The notes beneath the pieces were generated by a model. That model was not told the DNA's origin. It searched no databases and saw only the letters and a program-made list of their open reading frames with translations. A stretch of DNA of 64,000 nt from Kitasatospora aureofaciens (lineage in GTDB: Bacteria; Actinomycetota; Actinomycetes; Streptomycetales; Streptomycetaceae), in assembly GCA_000720845.1 (NCBI GenBank), contig JODU01000020.1, positions 1 to 64,000 on the forward strand, read 5' to 3'. Position numbers and translations under genes: made by a program. Shown here in pieces: positions 1 to 9,286 of this stretch (position 1 is its first letter; each line of letters opens with the position of its first letter).

Positions 1-340
1 GTTGAGTTCTCAAGGAACGGACGCTTCCTTTGTACTCACCCTCTCGGGCTTTCCTCCGGGCGCTTCCCTTCGGTCTTGCGTTTCCGACTCTATCAGATCC
101 TTTTCGGTCCGATTCCCGGTCGGCGGGATTTGTCGACTGCGTCCGGGCTTTCGCTCGTCGGCCTTTCGACATTCACTACGTTAGCCGATTCCTCCGTGGA
201 CTCATAATCGAGTCCTGCGAGTTTGAATTCAGACATGCGGACATGCCGAATTCGCTCCCGCTGAGGGAAGTCGTAGGTAGTGGGTTGGCCGCTTCCGGCT
301 GCAGGCGAACGCCCTACCCGGGTCAAGCGGCTCGGGCTAC
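1..340 (-). promoter_or_regulatory. rRNA operon promoter and leader region (16S gene lies beyond the left edge)
   Basis: Read on the minus strand, this stretch ends at the window edge with CGTTCCTTGAGAACTCAAC, which I recognise as the start of the conserved Streptomyces 16S rRNA leader. Upstream of it lies GGATCTGATAGAGTCGG; its TAGAGT (complement of 87-92) fits the -10 of the conserved proximal rrn promoter. Further upstream, an 18-base inverted repeat (198-215, GGACTC-6-GAGTCC) may overlap another promoter. Codon use on both strands is unlike the neighbouring genes, so the short ORFs here are not believed. No 16S sequence itself is inside the window. The identification rests on remembered leader sequence. 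Confidence 0.7.
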
Positions 341-363
341 GTTACGCGTCTCCCAAGGGAGAG

Positions 364-1005
364 TCAACTTCGGCGCTTCCTGGGGACGTGCGCCCGATAC
401 GGGCTGACCGTGGGGTCGTCGGCGACCCAGTAGCGCCAGGGGTGCACGCCGCCTTCGCCGGCCACTCCGGTCCGTGGACCGTTGCGTACCTGGTCACCGG
501 GTACGGGGGCACCGGTCAGGATGCGCAGAGGGGTGGCTTCCGCCGTACAGGCGTCCGTGCCGTTCAGGGCGCGGTCCACGCCCAGGGCGGTGGCGAGGCG
601 GGCCGGGCCTTTGGCCAGTTCCTTGTCATTGCGGGCGGAGAGCCGACGGGTCCGGGCCAGCTCGGCGCCCTCGATGATCTCGCCGGCGCGGAGCAGAACC
701 GCGCTCGCCCTGCCCTCGGGGCCGCACACCAGGTTCATGCAGAACCACATGCCGTAGGTGAAGTAGACGTACACGTGTCCGGGGCGGCCGAACATCACGT
801 CGTTACGGGGGGTGCGACCGCGGTAGGCGTGGGAGCCGGGGTCGTTCTGACCGTCGTAGGCCTCCACCTCCGTCAGACGGAGGGCGATCGGGCCGTCCGG
901 GGTAGTGCGCACCAGGATGCGGCCCAGGAGGTCGGGGGCCACCTCGAGAACGGGGCGGTCGAAGAATTCCCTGGGCAGGGGCGTACGGTCAGGGCTCGCG
1001 ATCAT
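364..1005 (-). CDS. DNA-3-methyladenine glycosylase (AAG/MPG family)
   Basis: 213-residue base-excision repair enzyme that removes alkylated purines such as 3-methyladenine. The AAG fold is recognisable from TEVEAYDG at residues 45-52 (E48 matches the catalytic Glu and Y50 an active-site Tyr of the human enzyme), followed by SHAYRGRTPRNDVMFG and the HVYVYFTYGMWFCMN block around residues 77-91. Length is normal for bacterial members. The ATG start at 1005 lies just after a short intergenic gap; the gene is monocistronic and points toward the rRNA operon leader. Function is assigned by family and I see no missing active-site residue. Confidence 0.95.
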   Translation of the reverse strand: MIASPDRTPLPREFFDRPVLEVAPDLLGRILVRTTPDGPIALRLTEVEAYDGQNDPGSHAYRGRTPRNDVMFGRPGHVYVYFTYGMWFCMNLVCGPEGRASAVLLRAGEIIEGAELARTRRLSARNDKELAKGPARLATALGVDRALNGTDACTAEATPLRILTGAPVPGDQVRNGPRTGVAGEGGVHPWRYWVADDPTVSPYRAHVPRKRRS

Positions 1006-1151
1006 GCCGTCCGAGCGTAACGCAGCCCGGACCGCGCGCGGGGCGGTCAGGGGGCGTCCGCCTTGCCAGGGTGTGGGGCGCGGAACCGGCCACGGCGGGA
1101 TCGCGTTTGTAGGGATCGAGGATTCACACGCAAGCCTGGAGAGGGAGAGAC

Positions 1152-1934
1152 ATGGCGTTCAAGAAGCTGCTCGCGAGCCTGGGAGCCGGCGGGGCTTCGG
1201 TCGAGACCGAGCTGCATGAGGTCAACGTCGTACCGGGGGGTGTCGTCCAGGGCGAGGTGCGGATCCAGGGAGGGTCCGTCGACCAGGAGATCGAAGGGCT
1301 GTCGGTCGGGCTCCAGGCCAAGGTCGAGGTGGAGAGCGGCGACCAGGAGTACAAGCAGGACATCGAGTTCACCAAGGTGCGGCTCGGCGGCGCCTTCGGG
1401 CTGAAGGCCGGTGTGGTGCACGCGGTGCCGTTCGGCCTGGAGATTCCGTGGGAGACCCCGATCACCATGATCGACGGGCAGGCGCTGCGCGGGATGAACA
1501 TCGGCGTCACCACGGAGCTGGAGATCGCGCGCGCCGTGGACTCCGGTGACCTGGACCCGATCAACGTGCACCCGCTGCCGGCGCAGAAGGCGATCCTGGA
1601 CGCGTTCATCGGTCTGGGCTTCCGCTTCAAGAGCGCGGACATGGAGCGGGGCCACATCCGGGGGACGCGCCAGCAGCTGCCCTTCTACCAGGAGATCGAG
1701 TTCTTCCCGCCGCAGCAGTACCGCGGGCTGAACCAGGTCGAGCTGAGCTTCGTGGCCGACGCGCAGGCGATGGATGTCGTGCTGGAGATGGACAAGAAGC
1801 CCGGGCTGTTCAGCGAGGGCAGCGACACGTTCCGTTCCTTCAAGGTCGGGCTGAACGACTACCAGGGCACCGACTGGACGGCGTACCTCAACCAGTGGCT
1901 CTCCGAGGTCGGCAGCAAGCGCAACTGGTTCTAG
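1152..1934 (+). CDS. Spo0M-family sporulation-control-like protein
   Basis: 260-residue protein of the SpoOM family (arrestin-like beta-sandwich). It opens with MAFKKLLASLGAGGASVETELHE, continues with a PGGVVQGEV region typical of the family, and has a charged C-terminal part. A good ribosome site (GAGAGGGAGAG) sits about four bases before the ATG. In Bacillus, Spo0M affects sporulation and cell shape; its role in Streptomyces is not established, so only the family is claimed. No signal peptide or membrane segment is visible, so it is expected to be cytosolic or peripheral. It may be read through into the following PEBP gene, 50 bases downstream. Confidence 0.88.
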   Translation: MAFKKLLASLGAGGASVETELHEVNVVPGGVVQGEVRIQGGSVDQEIEGLSVGLQAKVEVESGDQEYKQDIEFTKVRLGGAFGLKAGVVHAVPFGLEIPWETPITMIDGQALRGMNIGVTTELEIARAVDSGDLDPINVHPLPAQKAILDAFIGLGFRFKSADMERGHIRGTRQQLPFYQEIEFFPPQQYRGLNQVELSFVADAQAMDVVLEMDKKPGLFSEGSDTFRSFKVGLNDYQGTDWTAYLNQWLSEVGSKRNWF

Positions 1935-1984
1935 AAGATCTAGGCTCGGTCATCTCTGCACCACACCATTCAGGAGGTACCGAG

Positions 1985-2524
1985 GTGACCGAGCTGAAGC
2001 GACGTCCGCTCCCCCATGACTTCCACCCGCCCGTGCCGTCGTTCACGGTCACGAGCGACGACGTACAGGTAGGCGGGACGCTCAAGGACGCTCAGGTCCA
2101 CGCGGCCGGCAACACCTCTCCGCATCTGCGGTGGGAGGGCTTTCCCGCCGAGACCAAGAGCTTCGCCGTGACGTGCTACGACCCGGACGCCCCGACGGGC
2201 AGCGGGTTCTGGCACTGGGTGGTGTTCGACATCCCGGCCTCGGTGACCGAGCTGCCGGTGGGCGCGGGCAGCGGCTCGTTCGAGGGGCTGCCCCAGGGCG
2301 CCGTACAGGCGCGCAACGACTACGGCACCAAGGGCTTCGGCGGTGCCGCGCCGCCGGCCGGGGACGGCCCGCACCGGTACGTGTTCACGGTGTACGCCGT
2401 GGACCAGGAGAAGCTCGGTCCCGACGCGGACAGCACTCCGGCGTTCGTCGGCTTCAACCTGCGGTTCCACACGATCGCGCGGGCTCAGCTCATCGGTGAG
2501 TACGAGGTGCCCGCGGACAGCTGA
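1985..2524 (+). CDS. YbhB/YbcL (PEBP) family protein
   Basis: 179-residue phosphatidylethanolamine-binding-protein homologue. The ligand-pocket motifs are clear: DPDAP at residues 66-70 and GFWHWVV at 74-80, with TSPHLRWEG upstream. The GTG at 1985 is chosen because AGGAGGT ends six bases before it; the frame is open farther upstream but overlaps the Spo0M gene. Bacterial PEBP proteins are cytosolic and bind small anionic ligands, and several are proposed to act as kinase or protease modulators. The true ligand here cannot be read from sequence. Confidence 0.92.
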   Translation: MTELKRRPLPHDFHPPVPSFTVTSDDVQVGGTLKDAQVHAAGNTSPHLRWEGFPAETKSFAVTCYDPDAPTGSGFWHWVVFDIPASVTELPVGAGSGSFEGLPQGAVQARNDYGTKGFGGAAPPAGDGPHRYVFTVYAVDQEKLGPDADSTPAFVGFNLRFHTIARAQLIGEYEVPADS

Positions 2525-2724
2525 GTGTTCCGAGCGTTCATGGAACGTTTGCCCGCCCCCGGTCTTGGAATGGATCAGGGGCGGGCATTTTTGTTGCCGG
2601 GGGATGGCGGGGGGCGCGTCCCTCGTCGGAGCAGCAGATATTGCGTTGTCCATCCCGGCGTGCCCGGCCAGAGTTGTTCCAGCCCGCCAGGGGGTGGGCC
2701 GGTGCGCACGGGAGGTGGGCTGGT

Positions 2725-3231
2725 ATGCGGGACACGCTGGTGCTGAACGCGAGCTTCGAGCCGTTGTCGACGGTGACGCTGAATCGAGCCGTCGTTCTGG
2801 TGCTCCAGGACAAGGCCGTCGTCGAGCAGGCCCACCCCTCGCTGCGGATGCGCGGAGCCGCGCTCGACATACCCGCGCCCCGGGTGATCAGGCTGTGCCA
2901 ATACGTACGGGTGCCGTTCCGAAGACGCGCTCCGTGGTCGAGGCGGGGGGTGCTCGTCCGGGACCGGCACCGGTGTGCGTACTGCGGGCGGCGGGCGACG
3001 ACCGTCGACCACGTGGTGCCGCGGTCGCACGGCGGGCAGGACACCTGGCTGAACACGGTGGCCTCGTGTGCGGAGGACAATCACCGCAAGGCGAACCGGA
3101 CGCCGGAGCAGGCGGGGATGCCGTTGCTGCGGGAGCCGTTCGAGCCGACTCCCGCCGATGCGATGTTGCTGGCGCTGGCCCGGGACGACTTCGCGGCGTT
3201 GCCGGAGTGGTTGGTGTTGGACGCCGCGTGA
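2725..3231 (+). CDS. HNH endonuclease family protein
   Basis: 168-residue protein with an HNH nuclease module in the second half: C84-AYC87 pair, T-V-D95-H96-V-V-P, N110, and C115-AEDNHRK. D95/H96 and N110 are the expected metal and catalytic positions. The first 70 residues (LVLNASFEPLSTVTLNRAVVLVL) match the N-terminal extension of the common actinobacterial group, so the start is ATG 2725 with GGAGGTGGG ahead of it, not the upstream ATG 2641. The family is widely conserved but its substrate is unknown; no methylase or restriction partner lies nearby. Confidence 0.9.
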   Translation: MRDTLVLNASFEPLSTVTLNRAVVLVLQDKAVVEQAHPSLRMRGAALDIPAPRVIRLCQYVRVPFRRRAPWSRRGVLVRDRHRCAYCGRRATTVDHVVPRSHGGQDTWLNTVASCAEDNHRKANRTPEQAGMPLLREPFEPTPADAMLLALARDDFAALPEWLVLDAA

Positions 3232-3295
3232 GTCCGCGCCGCAGGGGTTGATGTGCGTCGCTGACCGCGGGTGCGCTGTGCCTTGTCGCGCAGTT

Positions 3296-3320
3296 CCCCG
3301 CGCCCCCTCCGGGCGCGGGG
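3296..3320. terminator. Bidirectional hairpin between convergent genes, part of a common Streptomyces repeat
   Basis: Perfect 10-bp stem CCCCGCGCCC / GGGCGCGGGG with a five-base loop, between the convergent HNH and SPFH genes. The preceding bases (3273-3295, CTGTGCCTTGTCGCGCAGTTC) match a short sequence that I remember as abundant in intergenic regions of Streptomyces. No T tract is present, as usual for this genus. Confidence 0.7.
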
Positions 3321-3345
3321 GTCACCCGGCGCCGGCAAGTACTCG

Positions 3346-4299
3346 CTAGTCGATCGTCGGCTTCTCGCGGCGTTCCTGGGCGGGTACGCTCGCGCCGCCG
3401 CTGCCGCCTCCCGAGTTGCCGCCCAGGCCGCCGAGGTTGCCCATGGCGCCGGAGAGGCCCTTGAGGGCGTCGCCGATTTCGCTCGGGACGATCCAGAGCT
3501 TGTTGGCGTCGCCCTCGGCGATCTTGGGGAGCATCTGGAGGTACTGGTAGGAGAGCAGCTTCTGGTCCGGGTCGCCGGCGTGGATGGCCTCGAAGACCGT
3601 GCGCACGGCCTGGGCCTCGCCCTCGGCGCGCAGTGCGGCGGCCTTGGCCTCACCTTCGGCGCGCAGGATCTGGGACTGCTTCTCACCCTCGGCGCGCAGG
3701 ATCTCGGACTGCCGGACACCTTCGGCCTGGAGGATCGCGGCGCGCTTGTCGCGGTCGGCGCGCATCTGCTTCTCCATCGAGTCCTGGATGGAGGTGGGCG
3801 GTTCGATGGCCTTGAGCTCGACGCGGTTGACACGGATGCCCCACTTGCCGGTGGCCTCGTCGAGGACGCCGCGCAGCGCCGCGTTGATCTCCTCGCGGGA
3901 GGTCAGGGTGCGCTCCAGGTCCATGCCGCCGATGATGTTGCGCAGGGTGGTGACGGTGAGCTGCTCGATCGCCTGGATGTAGCTGGCGACCTCGTAGGTC
4001 GCGGCGCGGGCGTCGGTCACCTGGTAGTAGATGACGGTGTCGATGTTGACGACCAGGTTGTCCTGGGTGATGACCGGCTGCGGCGGGAAGGGCACGACCT
4101 GTTCGCGCAGGTCGATGCGGTTGCGGATGGTGTCGATGAACGGGACCACGATGTTGAGGCCCGCGTTGAGTGTCCGCGTGTAGCGGCCGAAGCGCTCGAC
4201 GATGGCGGCGCTGGCCTGTGGAATGACCTGGATGGTCTTGATCAGGGCGATGAAGACCAACACCACCAGGATGATCAGGACGATGATGACCGGTTCCAT
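3346..4299 (-). CDS. SPFH/Band 7 (stomatin-like) membrane protein
   Basis: 317-residue prohibitin/stomatin homologue. One N-terminal membrane segment (about residues 3-21) is followed by the Band 7 domain (FGRYTRTLNAGLNIVVPFID, then DLREQVV and a VDTVIYYQV region) and by an alanine/glutamate-rich coiled-coil segment with repeated ILRAEGE units near residues 190-230. The tail is glycine-rich (about 285-305). Such proteins form oligomeric rings on membranes and associate with NfeD partners. The NfeD-like gene lies directly upstream on the same strand, which supports a paired function in membrane organisation. Confidence 0.93.
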   Translation of the reverse strand: MEPVIIVLIILVVLVFIALIKTIQVIPQASAAIVERFGRYTRTLNAGLNIVVPFIDTIRNRIDLREQVVPFPPQPVITQDNLVVNIDTVIYYQVTDARAATYEVASYIQAIEQLTVTTLRNIIGGMDLERTLTSREEINAALRGVLDEATGKWGIRVNRVELKAIEPPTSIQDSMEKQMRADRDKRAAILQAEGVRQSEILRAEGEKQSQILRAEGEAKAAALRAEGEAQAVRTVFEAIHAGDPDQKLLSYQYLQMLPKIAEGDANKLWIVPSEIGDALKGLSGAMGNLGGLGGNSGGGSGGASVPAQERREKPTID

Positions 4300-4478
4300 C
4301 GTGGGTGTCCGTCCCCTTCTCCGCCTCGGCGCTCCGGCAGATCCTGTGAGACCGGGCCCTGTTGGCCCGGCTGACCCTGACTACTGCTGATCTTACGGCT
4401 GTTGAGGATCTTGCTGGTCGAGTGTGACAGACCGTGGCACGACGCGGGGGACGTTCGGGCCACTTGTGCACGGCCAGG

Positions 4479-4910
4479 TCACATGATGACGGCCGTGGCC
4501 CCGTCGATCTCCACGACGTCCACTTCCTCGCCGGGTTCGAAGGCACGCCCGGTGTCCAGGGCGCGTGCCGACCAGACCTCCCCGGCCAGTTTGATCCGGC
4601 CGCCCGAGCCGTCCACCCGCTCCAGCACGACGGCCTGTCTGCCCCTCAGGGCGTCCACTCCCGTGGCCAGTTGGGGCTGTTGGGAGCGGTGTCGCGCGGC
4701 GATGGGCCGTACGACGGCGATGAGGGCGACCGAGACGATGACGAAGACGAGGACCTGGACGACGAGGTCCGCGCCCAGTCCGGAGGCGACGGCGGCGGCG
4801 ACCGCGCCGACGGCGAACATCCCGAACTCCGGCATCGCGGTCACGACGAGCGGGATTCCGAGCGCTGCCGCGGCGACGAGCCACCACACCCATGCGTCGA
4901 TGTCGTTCAC
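4479..4910 (-). CDS. NfeD-like membrane protein
   Basis: 143 residues with two or three hydrophobic segments in the first 70 residues (WWLVAAAALGIPLVV, MFAVGAVAAAVASGL, VLVFVIVSVALIAVV), then a soluble C-terminal OB-fold-like domain with LRGRQAVVLERVDGSGGRIKLAGEVWSA and GEEVDVVEIDGATAVI, typical of short NfeD (NfeD1b) proteins. The start is a GTG with no clear ribosome site. It sits upstream of the SPFH gene, the usual NfeD/stomatin pairing, so it probably partners that protein at the membrane. Confidence 0.88.
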   Translation of the reverse strand: MNDIDAWVWWLVAAAALGIPLVVTAMPEFGMFAVGAVAAAVASGLGADLVVQVLVFVIVSVALIAVVRPIAARHRSQQPQLATGVDALRGRQAVVLERVDGSGGRIKLAGEVWSARALDTGRAFEPGEEVDVVEIDGATAVIM

Positions 4911-4964
4911 GCTGTCATGGTAGGTCCGTTGGGGACGCCGGGGACAGGGCGCACGGGGGGCGGG

Positions 4965-5762
<798 letters not shown>

Positions 5763-5915
5763 GAGCGCGTTGTCTCCCCTTGCATTGTGGCCGGTCTCGG
5801 CTGACGCGTACACCTGTGACTCGGGCCGCGGCGCCGGTGGGCGCAGGCCCCTCCAGGAAATCTACGCCACCGGTCGGCGTCACCGTTCCATCGGTCCGGT
5901 CCTTAGGGTGGGGGC

Positions 5916-6698
5916 ATGCTCTCGGAACCACGCGCAGGGCGCCTTGCCGCCTGGGGAAATGCCCTTATTGCCCATTTGGTCTCGCCGGACGACGCCGCGG
6001 TCGCGATCGTGGGCGAGGACGCGGTGCACCGGGTGGAGGGGCTGCCGGGTGAGGACGCGCCGGTCGGTCTCACGCTGGCGCTGGGGCGGCTGCGGGCGCT
6101 GGGAGCGTCCGGGCTGCGGGTCGCGCTGCCCGCGCCGGGGCATCCCCTGGGGCTGAGCGGGCCGCCGGAGTTCAACGCCCGGGCGCTGGAGGCCGAGGAG
6201 GCGGTGATCTGCGAGGGGGCCGCGCTGGGGCTGGTGCCGGAGGTGTACGAGGCGGGGCCCGAGGGTGACGTGCACGTCGAGGTCGTGTGGCACTGCCTGC
6301 CGGTGCGGGAGGCGCCGCCGGCGGACGTGCCCTCGCTCGGGGAGGCGGAGCGGGAACTGGCGGAGGCGCTGCGGGACGCGACTGAGGTGCTGACGCGGCT
6401 GGACGTCGCCGGGTCGGGGCCGGTGGCGGAGGCGGCGGTCGCCGCGTACCGGGCGCGGGCGGAGCGGGGGCGTGAGGTGCTGGCGCCGGGGTATCCGCCG
6501 CGGGCGGTGCGGGTGCTGGAGTTGGCGCAGCGGGTGGGGGCGCTGGTGTCGCTGGCGTCCGAGAACGGGCACGGGGGTGCGGTGAGCGCGTCGGAGATGG
6601 CGGCGCGGGGGGATGCCTTGCGGCCGGTGGAGCGGGTGGCTCGGCGGGCGCAGGTCGCGGCGTACAACTCCGTAGTGGTGGAACGGGGGATGCGGTGA
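5916..6698 (+). CDS. Conserved actinobacterial protein of unknown function
   Basis: 260-residue, Ala/Glu/Val-rich soluble protein with no signal peptide or membrane segment. I recognise no catalytic motif. The pattern of short conserved blocks (LVSPDDAAVAIVGEDAVHRVEGLPGED near the start, RVALPAPGHPLGLSGPPEFN in the middle) is that of a conserved Streptomyces orphan family. Codons at about residues 14-22 (AAT, CTT, ATT, CAT, TTG) are unusually AT-rich compared with the rest. It is divergent from the ABC ATPase with a 153-base shared promoter region. Function unknown. Confidence 0.8.
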   Translation: MLSEPRAGRLAAWGNALIAHLVSPDDAAVAIVGEDAVHRVEGLPGEDAPVGLTLALGRLRALGASGLRVALPAPGHPLGLSGPPEFNARALEAEEAVICEGAALGLVPEVYEAGPEGDVHVEVVWHCLPVREAPPADVPSLGEAERELAEALRDATEVLTRLDVAGSGPVAEAAVAAYRARAERGREVLAPGYPPRAVRVLELAQRVGALVSLASENGHGGAVSASEMAARGDALRPVERVARRAQVAAYNSVVVERGMR

Positions 6699-6734
6699 GC
6701 GCTTCTCCGGCTCGCCCCGTGCGGGTGTGACCGA

Positions 6735-6812
6735 CCTGGGGGCCGCGCCCCCCAGACCCCCGCTTTCGGCCTGAACGGCCTCGTCCTCAAAGTCCTCAAA
6801 CGCCGGACGGGC
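6735..6812. repeat. Short palindromic Streptomyces repeat, copy A (intergenic)
   Basis: Contains CTGGGGG-6-CCCCCAG, then GACCCCCGCTTTCGGCCTG and CGGCCTCGTCCTCAAA, ending CGCCGGACGGGC. The same series of words occurs at 63301-63369 inside cobB, so it is a dispersed element. This copy has a 9-base internal duplication (TCCTCAAAG/TCCTCAAAC). It sits between convergent genes and may contribute to termination. Confidence 0.75.
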
Positions 6813-6820
6813 ATGCCGAT

Positions 6821-6849
6821 GCGGCCTCCCAGTGGTCCCGGGAGGCCGC
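6821..6849. terminator. Terminator hairpin downstream of chpE
   Basis: Perfect 10-bp stem GCGGCCTCCC / GGGAGGCCGC with a nine-base loop, 22 bases past the chpE stop on the minus strand. It could also stop the convergent plus-strand gene. Confidence 0.75.
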
Positions 6850-6870
6850 AGGCATCGTGCGCGACCGGTG

Positions 6871-7119
6871 TCAGTGGTTGACGCCCAGGTTGCCGAAGGC
6901 CGGGTTCAGGACGCCGATGACGTTGACGCTGTTGCCGACGGCGTTGACCGGGATGTGGATCGGCGCCTGGACCAGGTTGCCGGAGGCGACGCCCGGGGAG
7001 CCGACGGCCTTGCCGTGGGCGTGGGCGCCGCCGTCGGTGGCGGAGGCCATGCCCGCACCGGCGGCGATCAGGCCGCCGGCCACCATCGTCACGGCCGCTG
7101 CCTTCTTCAGGTTCTTCAC
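6871..7119 (-). CDS. chpE: Short chaplin ChpE
   Basis: 82-residue secreted chaplin, one of the amphipathic amyloid-forming proteins that coat aerial hyphae and lower surface tension. The signal peptide is clear (MKNLKKAAAV, hydrophobic core, cleavage after about GMASA, residue 26). The mature part has the chaplin domain: SPGVASGNLVQAPIHIPVN and GNSVNVIGVLNPAFGN. It lacks both cysteines found in most chaplins, a known mark of ChpE, and has no sortase motif or membrane anchor, so it is a short, freely secreted chaplin. A good ribosome site (AAGGAGGG) lies upstream, and a hairpin follows the gene. Confidence 0.96.
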   Translation of the reverse strand: MKNLKKAAAVTMVAGGLIAAGAGMASATDGGAHAHGKAVGSPGVASGNLVQAPIHIPVNAVGNSVNVIGVLNPAFGNLGVNH

Positions 7120-7288
7120 TTACAAGCCCTCCTTGCGATCACCGCGGCAGTCGCCGTGGTGCGCCCTGAAGAACGGCCGGACCCCTCGAAGGATGCGCCA
7201 TATGGGGGACATTCCCACGACGGTATGAATCTCCGACCGGAGGGGAACCCTCCGCCGACTCGCCGCGTAAAGGGGCGGTCGGTCACGG

Positions 7289-7930
7289 TCAGCCGGTCAC
7301 CCCGTGGCGTACGGCCCACAGGGCGGCCTGGGTGCGGTCCGCGAGGTCGAGTTTCATCAGGATGTTCGAGACGTGGGTCTTCACCGTCTTCTCCGAGAGG
7401 ACCAGCGCCCGCGCGATCTCCCGGTTGGAGCGGCCGTCGGCTATCAGGCCCAGCACCTCGCGTTCCCGCTCCGTGAGGGATCCGGTCCGGCCCGCACCGG
7501 AGCTGCTCTCCTCCTGGCTCAGGAGGGCGCCCGCGACCTCGGGCTGGAGCAGGATGTGGCCGGCGTGGACGGAGCGGATGGCGCCGGCCAGCGCGTCGGG
7601 GTCGACGTCCTTGTACACGTACCCGGCCGCGCCCGCCCGCAGGGCCGGGACCACGGTGCGCTGCTCGGTGAAGCTGGTGACGACCAGCACGCGCGCGTGG
7701 TTGTCCAGTTCCCGGAGCCTGCGCAGCGCTTCGACGCCGTCCATGCCCGGCATCTTGACGTCCATGAGGATCACGTCGGGTTTCAGCTCCTGGGCGCGCT
7801 CGACGCCCTCGGCGCCGTCCGCGGCCTCGCCGACCACCTCGATGTCGTCCTGCACCTCCAGGAAGGTGCGCAGTCCCCGGCGGACCACTTGGTGGTCGTC
7901 GACGAGGAGCACCTTGATCGCCTCAGCCAC
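7289..7930 (-). CDS. NarL/LuxR-type response regulator
   Basis: 213 residues: receiver domain with the acidic pair D11/D12 and phospho-acceptor D57 (ILMDVKMPGMDG), then a C-terminal LuxR helix-turn-helix (LTEREREVLGLIADGRSNREIARALVLSEKTVKTHVSNIL). It overlaps the upstream histidine kinase gene by eight bases, so the two are co-translated and form a cognate pair. It probably activates or represses transcription as a phosphorylated dimer. Targets are unknown; chpE next door is a candidate only by position. Confidence 0.95.
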   Translation of the reverse strand: MAEAIKVLLVDDHQVVRRGLRTFLEVQDDIEVVGEAADGAEGVERAQELKPDVILMDVKMPGMDGVEALRRLRELDNHARVLVVTSFTEQRTVVPALRAGAAGYVYKDVDPDALAGAIRSVHAGHILLQPEVAGALLSQEESSSGAGRTGSLTEREREVLGLIADGRSNREIARALVLSEKTVKTHVSNILMKLDLADRTQAALWAVRHGVTG

Positions 7931-9068
7931 CGGGAACCTCCATCTCGATCGTGGTGCCCTCGCCGGGCGCGGACCGCACGGTCAGCCGGCCGCCGGTGCC
8001 GCTCGCCCGGTCGCGCATCGAGACCAGGCCGAGGTGGCGTCCGGCGCGGCGTACCGTGCGCGGGTCGAAGCCGCCGCCGTCGTCGGTGATCCGCAGGACG
8101 GCGCCGGTGCCCCGCCGGTGCAGGGTCACCTGGACGTGCTCGGCCCCGGAGTGGCGCAGGGCGTTGTGCAGTGCCTCCTGGGCCACGCGCAGCATGGCCT
8201 CCTCCTGGCTGGCCGGCAGGGCCTTGACGCCGTGACCGGTGAAGGTCACCCGAGCGGAGTGGGCGCGGTCGAGGACCTGGATCTGGGTGCGCAGGGTGGC
8301 GACGAGGCCGTCCTCCTCCAGCGCGGCGGGGCGCAGCTCGACGACGGCGGCGCGCAGTTCGTCGGCGGCCTCGGCGGCGAGCGTGGCGACCTGGTGCAGC
8401 TCGCCCTTGGCCCGCGCGGGGTCGCGGTCGACCAGGGCGGTGGCGGCCTGGGCGGTCAGGCGCAGCGAGAACAGCTTCTGGCTCACCGCGTCGTGCAACT
8501 CGTGGGCGAGCCGGGAGCGCTCCTCGGCGATGGTCAGCTCGCGGCTGCGCTCGTACAGGCGCGCGTTGGTGAGGGCGATCGCGGCGTGCTGGGCGAGGAT
8601 GCCGAGCAGTTCCTCGTCGTCCTGTGTGAAGCCGCAGCCGCCTTCGGGTTTCTCGCAGTTCTTGTTGGCGAGGAACAGCGCCCCGAGCACCTCGTCGCCG
8701 TCGCGGATCGGCAGGCCCAGGAAGTCGACCAGGTCGGGGTGGGCGGAGGGCCAGCCACCGAAGCGGGGGTCCTTGCGGACGTCGCCCAGGCGTTCGGGGG
8801 TGGCCTCCTGGAGCATCGCGGCGAGGATGCCGTGCTGGCGCGGCAGCGGGCCGATGGCCTTCCACTGCTCGTCGCTGACGCCGTCGACCACGAACTGGGC
8901 GAAGCCGCCGTGGTCGTCGGGGACGCCGAGGGCGGCGTACTGCGCGTCGAGCAGCTCGCGGGCGGAGGCGACGATCGTCTTGAGGACGTCGCGCACCTCC
9001 AGGTGCCTGCTCATGGCCAGCAGCGCGGAACTCACCGCGGTGAGGCCGGACCGTGGGCCGTGACTCAT
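7923..9068 (-). CDS. GAF-domain sensor histidine kinase
   Basis: 381-residue soluble kinase. Residues about 20-170 form a GAF domain; the rest is a HisKA_3/HATPase module with the H box ERSRLAHELHDAVSQ (phospho-acceptor probably H192), N box EALHNALRHSGAEHV, and G boxes DDGGGFD and GRHLGLVSMRDRA. Two cysteines in the GAF domain (C138 and C145, in NCEKPEGGCGF) could bind a metal or sense redox, but that is only inference. No membrane segments are visible. It is paired with the overlapping downstream LuxR regulator. Confidence 0.94.
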   Translation of the reverse strand: MSHGPRSGLTAVSSALLAMSRHLEVRDVLKTIVASARELLDAQYAALGVPDDHGGFAQFVVDGVSDEQWKAIGPLPRQHGILAAMLQEATPERLGDVRKDPRFGGWPSAHPDLVDFLGLPIRDGDEVLGALFLANKNCEKPEGGCGFTQDDEELLGILAQHAAIALTNARLYERSRELTIAEERSRLAHELHDAVSQKLFSLRLTAQAATALVDRDPARAKGELHQVATLAAEAADELRAAVVELRPAALEEDGLVATLRTQIQVLDRAHSARVTFTGHGVKALPASQEEAMLRVAQEALHNALRHSGAEHVQVTLHRRGTGAVLRITDDGGGFDPRTVRRAGRHLGLVSMRDRASGTGGRLTVRSAPGEGTTIEMEVPGG

Positions 9069-9286
9069 GTCCTCACGGTACCCGCGGGGGGTGCGGGCGG
9101 GATCGGCCCGGTGACGGGCGTCGCCTAGGGCGGTGGGCCTAGGTACGCGGTCCCGCCCGTCGGGCCTAGGGCGAAGGGCCCTGACCGGTTGGGGCCCGTG
9201 CCCGAGGCGGCGGGTGGGCGCCGGTTCCTACGTTGAGGATCACGCCGGCCGGACGGACGGCGGGGACGACGAAGGGGACGTGTGTC

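Noticed and set aside
2..407. Short ORFs at the left edge (60 and 125 residues)
   Set aside because: They lie antisense to the rRNA leader region, have poor codon bias and match a sequence that is frequently mis-annotated as protein.
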